Below the pieces are notes generated by a model, which was not told the origin of the DNA, made no database searches, and saw only the letters and a list, made by a program, of their open reading frames with translations. 19,528 bases of DNA, taken from Deltaproteobacteria bacterium. Its GTDB lineage: Bacteria; Desulfobacterota; Desulfobulbia; Desulfobulbales; SURF-16. Every line of letters begins with the position of its first letter. Position 1 is the first letter of the stretch. Made by a program: the position numbers and the translations under genes. The stretch spans positions 1 to 19,528 of the forward strand of contig JAOZSN010000027.1 of the NCBI GenBank assembly GCA_029939635.1, in the 5' to 3' direction. Positions 1 through 6,914 of this stretch are shown here, piece after piece.

Positions 1-53
1 TATTTTTTGTTGGCTACCGCACTGCTGTCGTGTAGGTTGATGATACGTTTTTT

Positions 54-81
54 CTAACACCTAACATCTAACACCTAAAAA
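54..81. repeat. heptamer tandem repeat directly in front of pdxA
   Basis: Four copies of a 7-bp unit run without a break: ctaacac, ctaacat, ctaacac and a degenerate ctaaaaa. The array ends at the base before the pdxA ATG, so it occupies the whole region where a Shine-Dalgarno sequence would lie. Bases 1-53 before it are AT-rich and hold no gene that I can recognise. The unit length matches the two heptamer arrays near 8.5 kb, but the unit sequence differs. Confidence 0.85.
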
Positions 82-1071
82 ATGCTTCCAATCGCCATTA
101 CCATGGGCTGCCCAGTGGGCATTGGCCCTGAATTGATCTTAAAGTTCTTTGCTCAGCATGACGGGCCGCATGATTTTGTGGTGATCGGTGATGCTGGTGT
201 GCTGGAGCGAACGGGTGTTGAGCTGGGTTTGCCGGCACCTGTTGTGGCTTGGCAGCCGGGTCAGGATGTGGAGCAGGGGAGTATTGCTATCTTTTCTCCC
301 TTGCCACCTCTGGCCGCAGCCTCCCTTGCGTGGGGACAACCTAGCCCAGAGACAGGCCAGGCTATGGGGCAGTGGATCGAGTCTGCTGTTACTATTATTC
401 AGCAGGGGCATCTGGCTGCAATGGTTACCTGTCCCATTACCAAGACGGCTTTGAATGATGGTGGCTATTTTTTTCCAGGGCATACCGAGATGCTGGCTGA
501 GTTATGTCATGCCTCGCATTTTGCCATGATGATGGCAGGCAGTAGCCTGCGTGTCACTTTGGTTACCATTCATGTTGCTCTCTCTCAGGTTGCCTCCTTG
601 GTTAGCCAGGAGAGTGTGGGAGAGATGCTTGATATTACCTGGCAGGCCTTGCATGATGATTTTGCCTTGGCTGCGCCGCGCCTGGCCGTGGCTGGACTTA
701 ATCCCCATGGCGGTGAAGGAGCCATGTTTGGTAGCGAGGAGGATGATATCATCAGTCCTGCAGTGCAAGCGGCCCAAGATCGAGGGCTGGATGTGAAAGG
801 GCCTTTTCCGCCCGATACCATCTTTCATAAGGCGGCGGCCGGTGATTATGATGCCGTTGTCTGCATGTATCATGATCAGGGACTAATTCCCTTTAAGCTT
901 CTCCATTTTAGCGATGGTGTTAATGTCACCTTGGGCCTGCCCATAGTGCGTACCTCGGTGGATCATGGTACGGCCTATGATATTGCCGGTAAAGGCAGTG
1001 CTGACCCAGCTAGTCTGCTGGCTGCCTGTAAGATGGCTGGGGATATTGTCCGCAATAGGAGAGTTTTATGA
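82..1071 (+). CDS. pdxA: 4-hydroxythreonine-4-phosphate dehydrogenase PdxA
   Basis: PdxA oxidises 4-phosphohydroxy-L-threonine with NAD(P)+. The product decarboxylates to 3-amino-2-oxopropyl phosphate, which PdxJ condenses with deoxyxylulose phosphate to pyridoxine phosphate; the enzyme is cytosolic. The 329-residue length is normal for the family. The three metal-binding histidines are visible: H164 (VTIHVALS), H209 (LNPHGGEG) and H264 (MYHDQGL). So are the C-terminal blocks GVNVTLGLP and RTSVDHGTAYDIAGKG. The N-terminal loop, usually G(D/E)PAGIGP, reads GCPVGIGP here, with C10 replacing an acidic residue. An in-frame TAA at 76-78 makes ATG 82 the only reasonable start. No Shine-Dalgarno is present because a heptamer repeat fills that space. 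The 3' end overlaps the next gene by ATGA, implying translational coupling. A PdxA-like paralogue acting on another substrate cannot be excluded, but pdxA is by far the best call. Confidence 0.93.
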   Translation: MLPIAITMGCPVGIGPELILKFFAQHDGPHDFVVIGDAGVLERTGVELGLPAPVVAWQPGQDVEQGSIAIFSPLPPLAAASLAWGQPSPETGQAMGQWIESAVTIIQQGHLAAMVTCPITKTALNDGGYFFPGHTEMLAELCHASHFAMMMAGSSLRVTLVTIHVALSQVASLVSQESVGEMLDITWQALHDDFALAAPRLAVAGLNPHGGEGAMFGSEEDDIISPAVQAAQDRGLDVKGPFPPDTIFHKAAAGDYDAVVCMYHDQGLIPFKLLHFSDGVNVTLGLPIVRTSVDHGTAYDIAGKGSADPASLLAACKMAGDIVRNRRVL

Positions 1072-1649
1072 GCATGAAGGGCATTGGGCTCTGTGGGGCC
1101 CATCGTACTGGCAAAACCACCATGGCGGTGCAATGTGCCAAGGTGTATCCTGTGACGTTGGTGGAGACTACCACCAGCGCCGTTTTTGCTGCCCATGGTC
1201 TCAGCCCTTCCGAGCCCATGGACTTTGCCAAGCGGTTGTGGATTCAAGGCAAGGTTTTGGCTGCTGCAGAGGAGATCTGGCAGCAGCAGGATGCACTTTT
1301 TATCACAGACAGGACTCCTTTGGATATGCTGGCCTATACCTTGGCCGATGTGCAGGGGAAGACCTCTATGGATGCTACGATTCTGGAAAGCTATATACAC
1401 CGGTGTTTTAGTGCCACTGCAATTTTCTTTAGCCGCCTTCTTGTGGTGCAGCCCGGTATCCCCCTTATTGCCGCGCAAGGTAAGGCTGCCCTCAATGTCG
1501 GCTATATTGAACATCTTAATAGCCTGATAATTGGTTTCTGCGGTGATGAGCGGCAACTGGTGGCCTTTGATGTTCTTCCTCGATTCGTCATTGATCTGGA
1601 TGAGCGTTGTGTGTGGCTTGCTAATAAATGCTCTTTACCCGTTGGCTGA
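1068..1649 (+). CDS. small P-loop NTPase, AAA_28/NadR-kinase-like
   Basis: This 193-residue cytosolic protein starts with a clean Walker A motif, GAHRTGKT at residues 10-17. A segment DALFITDRTPLDMLAY follows, which resembles the Walker B/lid region of small nucleotide and nucleoside kinases (AAA_28, NadR C-terminal kinase-like). The overall fold class is therefore P-loop kinase or NTPase. The substrate is not evident, and no second conserved domain is visible. The start at 1068 overlaps the pdxA stop (ATGA); a second ATG at 1074 would remove two residues. Coupling to pdxA suggests, without proving, a role in cofactor or nucleotide metabolism. The family level is fairly safe, the specific function unknown. 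Confidence 0.75.
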   Translation: MSMKGIGLCGAHRTGKTTMAVQCAKVYPVTLVETTTSAVFAAHGLSPSEPMDFAKRLWIQGKVLAAAEEIWQQQDALFITDRTPLDMLAYTLADVQGKTSMDATILESYIHRCFSATAIFFSRLLVVQPGIPLIAAQGKAALNVGYIEHLNSLIIGFCGDERQLVAFDVLPRFVIDLDERCVWLANKCSLPVG

Positions 1650-1712
1650 ATCAGGATAGTATAAAATTTACCTTTAAAAAAAACTTCAGCCTTCAGTCTA
1701 AATATCTACCCT

Positions 1713-3449
1713 ATGATTCTTTTTAAACCCTCTCCCCTTCGTCTCCTTTGCTTTATCCTACTTCTTTTTTTACTGGGTGGTTGTCTGTCCTCTCAATCTG
1801 CGGTGCGTCAGGAAGATAAGGCTATGGTGCCAGAGCCAGTAGATGCGGCCTGTTCCTATTTTTATTATAGCTGGGGTCGAACTGCTGAGCTTGAGGGTCA
1901 TCTACTTGAGGCCCAGGAGGCCTATAGCAAGGCGCTGGTCTGTGATGAAAACTCAGAATTCTTGCGTCGGCAATTGGTTCACCTCCTCATTGCCATGGGC
2001 AAAAAAGAGAAGGCCGCAGTGATGCTGGAATCCATGGTGCAAGGCCATGATGTTTCTAATAAGACACGTATTGAGATGGCTGGTATCTTTGAGAATCTTG
2101 GTAAGACAGAGAGCGCTATTGCCCTGCTGAAAGAGTCCCTTGAGGAAGATCCTGATGATGCCCAAAGCCTGCTCACCCTGGGTTATCTTCATTTTCGCCA
2201 TGAACAGCTTGAAGAGGCGCGTATTGTTCTTGAGGAGTATGTCGAGTTGGAGCCTGATTCCTACTCCGGTGCTGTTATGCTGGCTAAACTATACCGAGCC
2301 ATGGAAGAAAAGGAGTTGGCGGCGGCTATGTATGACAAGGTGTTGGAGCTCAACTGGTCCATGGTTCAGGCCCTTGATGCTGCCAGCTTTTTTGAGTCCA
2401 TGGGTGATGTGGAGCGGGCCATGGATATTTATGAACGTTTATTGGAAAATGGTGAGGTTACCGCTTCCATACGCCGTAGGCTGGTAACTCTTTATCTGGT
2501 GAATGGTAAGAATGATAAGGCTATGGCTCAGTTGGAGATCATGCGTGCCGACTCCCTCCATCCTGACCGGGTGGATCTGGCCATTGGTCGGGTGCTTCTC
2601 GAACAGCGCAGATTTACTGCGGCCATTACTCATTTTGTTAAGATGGTGGCAGCCTATCCAGGGGTGGAAATTGTCCGGCCCCTGCTGGCCTTGGCCTACC
2701 ATGAGATCGGTGATGATGACTCGGCCCGTAAGGTATTGGCGCAGGTGCCTGTTGACTCCTCTGAGTTCCAGGATGCTATTCTCATGAGCGTGCGTCTCTA
2801 TCAGGATGGAGGTCAGCTGGATAAAGGAATATCTTTCCTGCAGAAGGTGGTGGATGATGCTGAGCGGAGACGGGAGACCTTTTATTTTGTTTTGGCTGAT
2901 TTGTATCTGAAATCAGGTAAAAAAGACAAAGGGGCGGCAATCTTTGCAGAGGGGCACAAGATTTTCCCTGACAGCAGTCGTCTTCTTTTTGAGTATGGCC
3001 TTTATATGGAGAAGATTGGGCGTCCTGATGATGCCATGATATATATGGAGAAGGTTCTTGATATAGATGGTGATGATGCCTTGGCCCTTAACTATATCGG
3101 CTACACCTGGGCTGATCAGGGTATTAAGCTTAATCAGGCCTTAGATTATGTCAGCCGTTCCGTGAAGGCCCGCCCTGATGATGGTTTTGTTCGTGATTCG
3201 TTAGGCTGGGTCTATTATAAGATGGGAAATTATGAGCGTGCTGCCATTGAGCTTTTTGAGGCAGTCTCCATGCAGCCTGATGATCCTACCATCAACGAGC
3301 ATCTTGGCGATGCCTATGTTAAAACTGGCGCGACAAAGAAGGCTGTAGAGGCCTATGAACGGGCTGTTTCCCTTTTTAAGAATGCCAAAAAACGAGCCAA
3401 GGTCCGTAAGAAATTGGAGGAGGCCCGTCATGCACATCCCTCTCCGTGA
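1713..3449 (+). CDS. large TPR-repeat outer-membrane lipoprotein
   Basis: The 578-residue protein begins with a lipoprotein signal peptide whose lipobox LLGGC puts the lipidated cysteine at residue 24. The next residue is Leu rather than Asp, so Lol sorting to the outer membrane is expected. The rest is almost entirely helical tetratricopeptide repeats from about residue 45 to 570. Recurrent signatures are A..LL...L...PDD, LGYLHF..E..EEA and LGWVYYKMGNYERAAIELFEA. TPR lipoproteins act as periplasmic protein-protein scaffolds; no catalytic domain is seen. The last 20 bases overlap the next lipoprotein gene, so the two proteins probably work together at the outer membrane. No Shine-Dalgarno precedes ATG 1713, although the signal peptide fits this start. 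I cannot name a function. Confidence 0.85.
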   Translation: MILFKPSPLRLLCFILLLFLLGGCLSSQSAVRQEDKAMVPEPVDAACSYFYYSWGRTAELEGHLLEAQEAYSKALVCDENSEFLRRQLVHLLIAMGKKEKAAVMLESMVQGHDVSNKTRIEMAGIFENLGKTESAIALLKESLEEDPDDAQSLLTLGYLHFRHEQLEEARIVLEEYVELEPDSYSGAVMLAKLYRAMEEKELAAAMYDKVLELNWSMVQALDAASFFESMGDVERAMDIYERLLENGEVTASIRRRLVTLYLVNGKNDKAMAQLEIMRADSLHPDRVDLAIGRVLLEQRRFTAAITHFVKMVAAYPGVEIVRPLLALAYHEIGDDDSARKVLAQVPVDSSEFQDAILMSVRLYQDGGQLDKGISFLQKVVDDAERRRETFYFVLADLYLKSGKKDKGAAIFAEGHKIFPDSSRLLFEYGLYMEKIGRPDDAMIYMEKVLDIDGDDALALNYIGYTWADQGIKLNQALDYVSRSVKARPDDGFVRDSLGWVYYKMGNYERAAIELFEAVSMQPDDPTINEHLGDAYVKTGATKKAVEAYERAVSLFKNAKKRAKVRKKLEEARHAHPSP

Positions 3450-4248
3450 GAGCTTACCAGGACTGGCGAAATTTTGTTTGCTTGTGACCCTGGCCCTGCT
3501 GTTTAGTGGCTGTGCCTCGTTGCCTGATCGGCAATTTATCAGTGGCGAGGAGGAAAAGGAGCTACGTAGTCGCTTTAAGGATATGGTGGTCAAGCAACAG
3601 CATTGTCATTGCTGTCTTGATGCCACCGCCCAGGTGTATCTCTCCTCTTTGCTTTTTTCTGGCCAGTTAAAGGGCTACCTGCAGGCCTTAAGTCCTTCCT
3701 TTGTTAAATTTGTTGCGTTGAATCCTCTCGGGCAACCAGTAGGGGTGTTGACCAGTAGCGGACAGAAGTTTCGCTATGTCAATGTGATGAATTCTACCGT
3801 ATATGACGGTGATGTGGATGGCAATACCTTTGCCGACTATGCTCCGGAAGGCTTTGTCCCGGCCTTCAGCTATTATTGGCTTATCGGTCGCCTGCAACCC
3901 GGGCCAGTGCAACTCATTCAGCTCAGTCGAGATAGTGAGGGTGACGGTATCTGGGTGGAGTTGTTGTATGATAATAAGCGCAAGGCCCTGCTGCTCTTTT
4001 CTCCTGAACAGGGGGTTATTCTTCGCCATATTGTTATGAATGGTGATGATGAGCGCATTCTTAATATTTTGTATGATAAGTATGGTGCTGGGGAGTGTCC
4101 TGTGCCGGGTAAAATTACCATTACCTCCTTACGGCTCAACTCGACCCTGGAAATATCCCTTACTGATTTTCGCCCCAATGTTACTTTGAAGACCCAAGAC
4201 TTTGTCAACCCGGCCCCACCCTCTTTTAGCCGCATAGCTGTTGATTGA
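3430..4248 (+). CDS. outer-membrane lipoprotein, possibly LolB-like
   Basis: The start chosen is ATG 3430, because GGAGGAGG at 3416-3423 lies 6 bases upstream. Longer in-frame starts add a 25-residue arginine-rich stretch that would spoil the signal peptide. The resulting 272-residue protein has a short signal sequence with lipobox LFSGC (C28). It continues as a beta-rich domain containing segments such as SFVKFVALNPLGQPVGVL and GQKFRYVNVMNSTVYDG. This pattern recalls the LolB/LolA half-barrel that binds lipoprotein acyl chains, but the similarity is from memory and weak. Four extra residues of interest are H58, C59, C61 and C62 in a HCHCC cluster shortly after the lipid anchor. The gene is translationally coupled to the upstream TPR lipoprotein, suggesting an outer-membrane assembly pair. 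Lipoprotein status is confident, the LolB label is not. Confidence 0.75.
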   Translation: MHIPLRESLPGLAKFCLLVTLALLFSGCASLPDRQFISGEEEKELRSRFKDMVVKQQHCHCCLDATAQVYLSSLLFSGQLKGYLQALSPSFVKFVALNPLGQPVGVLTSSGQKFRYVNVMNSTVYDGDVDGNTFADYAPEGFVPAFSYYWLIGRLQPGPVQLIQLSRDSEGDGIWVELLYDNKRKALLLFSPEQGVILRHIVMNGDDERILNILYDKYGAGECPVPGKITITSLRLNSTLEISLTDFRPNVTLKTQDFVNPAPPSFSRIAVD

Positions 4249-4267
4249 ACCGTGTCGTGTGGCAACT

Positions 4268-4310
4268 GAAGGATGTGCAGTGAAGAATGGCTAATCTATC
4301 CTTCCTTTTT
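4268..4310 (+). terminator. possible terminator after the lipoprotein pair
   Basis: Arms gaaggat (4268-4274) and atccttc (4298-4304) are perfectly complementary, and a run of five T follows at 4306-4310. The 23-base loop is long, so this is a weak candidate. A TATATT box at 4313-4318 could belong to a promoter for the next gene, but I see no convincing -35 element. Confidence 0.35.
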
Positions 4311-4345
4311 GGTATATTCTACACCCTTTTTCTTTGAAATTTTCC

Positions 4346-6847
4346 ATGCAAAATCCCATAGTTAATCCAGAACCCTTCCTCACTCAAGTCCGTAAACCCA
4401 GCCGCTATTGTGGTAATGAGGTCAATGTTCGTTGTAAGCCGTGGCTTGATGTTAAGCTGCGTTTTGTCTTGGCCTTCCCTGATATGTATGAGATAGGCAT
4501 GTCACACCATGGCTTGCAGATTCTCTACCACATTATTAATGATCGCCCTGAGTTGCTGGCAGAACGGGTCTATGCCCCGGATACGGATCTGGAGGAGGTG
4601 TTGCGTATTACAGGAACACCCTTGTTCAGCCTGGAGTCGCGTCATGCTGTTGCTGATTTTGATGTGCTGGGTATTACCTTACCATATGAGCTCTGTGCCA
4701 CTAATATTCTCACCATGTTGGATCTGGCTGGCATACCATTTCGTGCTGCCCAGCGCTCAGAGGAGCACCCTATCGTTATTGGTGGTGGCCCTGGGGCCTT
4801 TAATCCTGAGCCCCTGGCTGATTTTTTTGATGCTCTGCTTCTCGGAGATGGCGAGGAAGCGGTTCTTGATATCAGTGCTGTGCTCATTCAAGCCGGGCAG
4901 GAGCAGTGGTCACGCCAACAGGTGTTAGAGGGATTAGCAGCCATTGAAGGTGTCTATGTCCCGTCTTTTTTTACCCCGAGTTATGACGATGATGGTGTTT
5001 TTAGTGGTGTGGAATGCCACTCCTCTGCCACGGTGCGGCGTCGAGTTTTAGCTGATTTGACGCACGTTACCACAGCGGCTCCCTTGGTGCCCCTTACCAA
5101 AATCGTCCATGATCGGCTTGGCTTAGAAGTGGCACGTGGCTGTACCCGTGGCTGCCGTTTCTGCCAGGCGGGGATTATATATCGGCCGGTACGGGAACGG
5201 AGTCCTGAGCAGCTTTATACCATGGCTGAGGAGGGTATTCGCGCCACTGGTTTTGAAGAGATGGCCCTGTTGTCACTCTCTACCGGTGATTATTCCTGTA
5301 TTTCACCGTTGTTGGTCAAGCTCATGGATAGCTTTGTGCAGCGCAAGGTCTCTGTTTCCTTGCCCTCCATGCGGGTGGGGACCTTGACTCCGGAGATTAT
5401 GGAACAGATCAAACGGGTGCGGAAGAGCGGTTTTACTGTGGCCCCAGAGGCGGGAACAGATCGCTTGCGGCGCGTAATTAATAAGGGCATTACTGAGGAA
5501 GATTTGCTGGCCACCTGTGCCTCGGCCTTTGAGCTAGGCTGGAAGCTGCTCAAATTTTATTATATGTTTGGTCTGCCTACCGAAAGCCAGGAGGACGTTT
5601 TGGCCATTGCTGAGTTGACAGCCAAGGCCATGAAAACGGGCCATGGCCCCGGCCGCTCTATTACCGTAAGTGCCGCCACCTTTGTGCCTAAGCCCCATAC
5701 ACCCTTTCAGTGGCATGGTCAGCTATCCATGGATGAGGGCTATGAGCGTATTGATTTTTTGAAGGAGGCTCTGCGCAGCAAGGGTCTGCGCTTGCGCTGG
5801 GGTAATCCACGTATGAGTTTTCTGGAGGGTGTTTTTTCCCGAGGTGATCGACGCCTGTCATTCCTCGTGGAAGAGGCGTGGCAGCGGGGAGCACGTTTTG
5901 ATGCCTGGAACGAGCATTTTCAGCTCGCCACCTGGCAGGAGGCCGCTTCTGCCCTGGGTATTGACCTTGAAGGATACCTGCAGCCACGTGCCATGGATGT
6001 CCCTCTGCCTTGGGATCATCTTGATTGTGGTGTCAGTCGAGAATTTTTGCAGGATGAGTATGAGCAAGCCTTGGTGGAGGCATATACTCCAGATTGCCGA
6101 CTGCATGGCTGTCAGAAATGTGGGCTTTGTGATTTTAAGAGCATCTATCCCCGTACCTTCACCGATGCTAAACCTAACTGGCCATCATCATCAGCGGCCC
6201 CGAGTTCACAAAGCGAGGTACATCATCGCTATCGCTTTGATTATTCTCGGCTGGGGCGTTCCAGGTTGCTTGGACATTTGGAGTTGCTGCAACTATTTTT
6301 TAGGGCCTTTAACCGGGTTGGTCTGCCTCTTCATTATTCCAAGGGCTTTAACCCCTCACCTAAGGTCTCTTTTTCGCCAGCCCTGCCCTTGGGTACTGAG
6401 AGTCGCTGTGAGTATTTACTGGTGGATTGTACTGCAATCATTAATGCTGAAAAATTTACAAAGGCCATCAACGATACCTTGCCAGAAGGCATGGCAATTA
6501 ATGCCATCTCTCCTATGGCGGATAAGAAGATTCCTGCCCGTATTCTCAGCACGTATCGTATCACCTTGCCCCTAGTTGTGGATGAGGTGGCGCTGGCCTC
6601 TTTTAATGGGGCAGAGAGCTTCCCCGTGGCTGTTATTCGTAAAAAGAAAAATCGCCAGGTGGATGCCTGCCTGTTGGTGCCACGCTTGGAGAAGGTGGCT
6701 GATGACCAGCTGGAGTTAGATCTTATCACTGAGGTGAGCAAGGCCGGCCTCAAACCCATGGAGATTATCAGCGCCATTTTTGCCTTGGATACTGAGCAGG
6801 TATTGGCGGCGCGAGTGGTGAAGACCGCTGTCAGTGAGACAGACTAG
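4346..6847 (+). CDS. uncharacterised radical SAM protein fused to radical SAM-linked domain (TIGR03960 + TIGR03936 type)
   Basis: This is an 833-residue cytosolic fusion. Residues about 1-230 form a cobalamin-binding-like Rossmann region (FPDMYEIGMSHHGLQILYHI, IVIGGGPGAFNPEPLADFF). The radical SAM core follows, with the cluster motif CTRGCRFC giving C266, C270 and C273. After the core a second cysteine set, C584, C589, C592 and C595 (C-x4-C-x2-C-x2-C), could bind zinc or an extra iron-sulfur cluster. The last 230 residues (YSRLGRSRLLGHLELLQLF, LPLHYSKGFNPSPKVSFSPALP) match the DUF2344 radical SAM-linked family, which is otherwise encoded as a separate neighbouring gene. The reaction is unknown. 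The constant company of rng and ribosomal protein genes suggests RNA or ribosome modification (inference). A TTG at 4334 would add four residues; neither start has a Shine-Dalgarno sequence, and ATG 4346 is preferred. Confidence 0.88.
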   Translation: MQNPIVNPEPFLTQVRKPSRYCGNEVNVRCKPWLDVKLRFVLAFPDMYEIGMSHHGLQILYHIINDRPELLAERVYAPDTDLEEVLRITGTPLFSLESRHAVADFDVLGITLPYELCATNILTMLDLAGIPFRAAQRSEEHPIVIGGGPGAFNPEPLADFFDALLLGDGEEAVLDISAVLIQAGQEQWSRQQVLEGLAAIEGVYVPSFFTPSYDDDGVFSGVECHSSATVRRRVLADLTHVTTAAPLVPLTKIVHDRLGLEVARGCTRGCRFCQAGIIYRPVRERSPEQLYTMAEEGIRATGFEEMALLSLSTGDYSCISPLLVKLMDSFVQRKVSVSLPSMRVGTLTPEIMEQIKRVRKSGFTVAPEAGTDRLRRVINKGITEEDLLATCASAFELGWKLLKFYYMFGLPTESQEDVLAIAELTAKAMKTGHGPGRSITVSAATFVPKPHTPFQWHGQLSMDEGYERIDFLKEALRSKGLRLRWGNPRMSFLEGVFSRGDRRLSFLVEEAWQRGARFDAWNEHFQLATWQEAASALGIDLEGYLQPRAMDVPLPWDHLDCGVSREFLQDEYEQALVEAYTPDCRLHGCQKCGLCDFKSIYPRTFTDAKPNWPSSSAAPSSQSEVHHRYRFDYSRLGRSRLLGHLELLQLFFRAFNRVGLPLHYSKGFNPSPKVSFSPALPLGTESRCEYLLVDCTAIINAEKFTKAINDTLPEGMAINAISPMADKKIPARILSTYRITLPLVVDEVALASFNGAESFPVAVIRKKKNRQVDACLLVPRLEKVADDQLELDLITEVSKAGLKPMEIISAIFALDTEQVLAARVVKTAVSETD

Positions 6848-6914
6848 AGTTCCCCCCTAATATCAAGATAGTAGCGAACTATTACAAAGTTAAAACGTGA
6901 GTTAATTAAAAAAT

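Noticed and set aside
975..1556. 193-codon open frame antisense to pdxA and the NTPase gene
   Set aside because: Both sense genes have clear family motifs, and the antisense product has no recognisable features.
1644..1691. ggctgaa/ttcagcc inverted repeat after the NTPase gene as a terminator
   Set aside because: Only 7 bp with a 34-base A-rich loop and no T-run after the second arm.
3600..3620. HCHCC as a cytochrome c haem site
   Set aside because: The motif is not CxxCH, and no other haem-binding motif is present.
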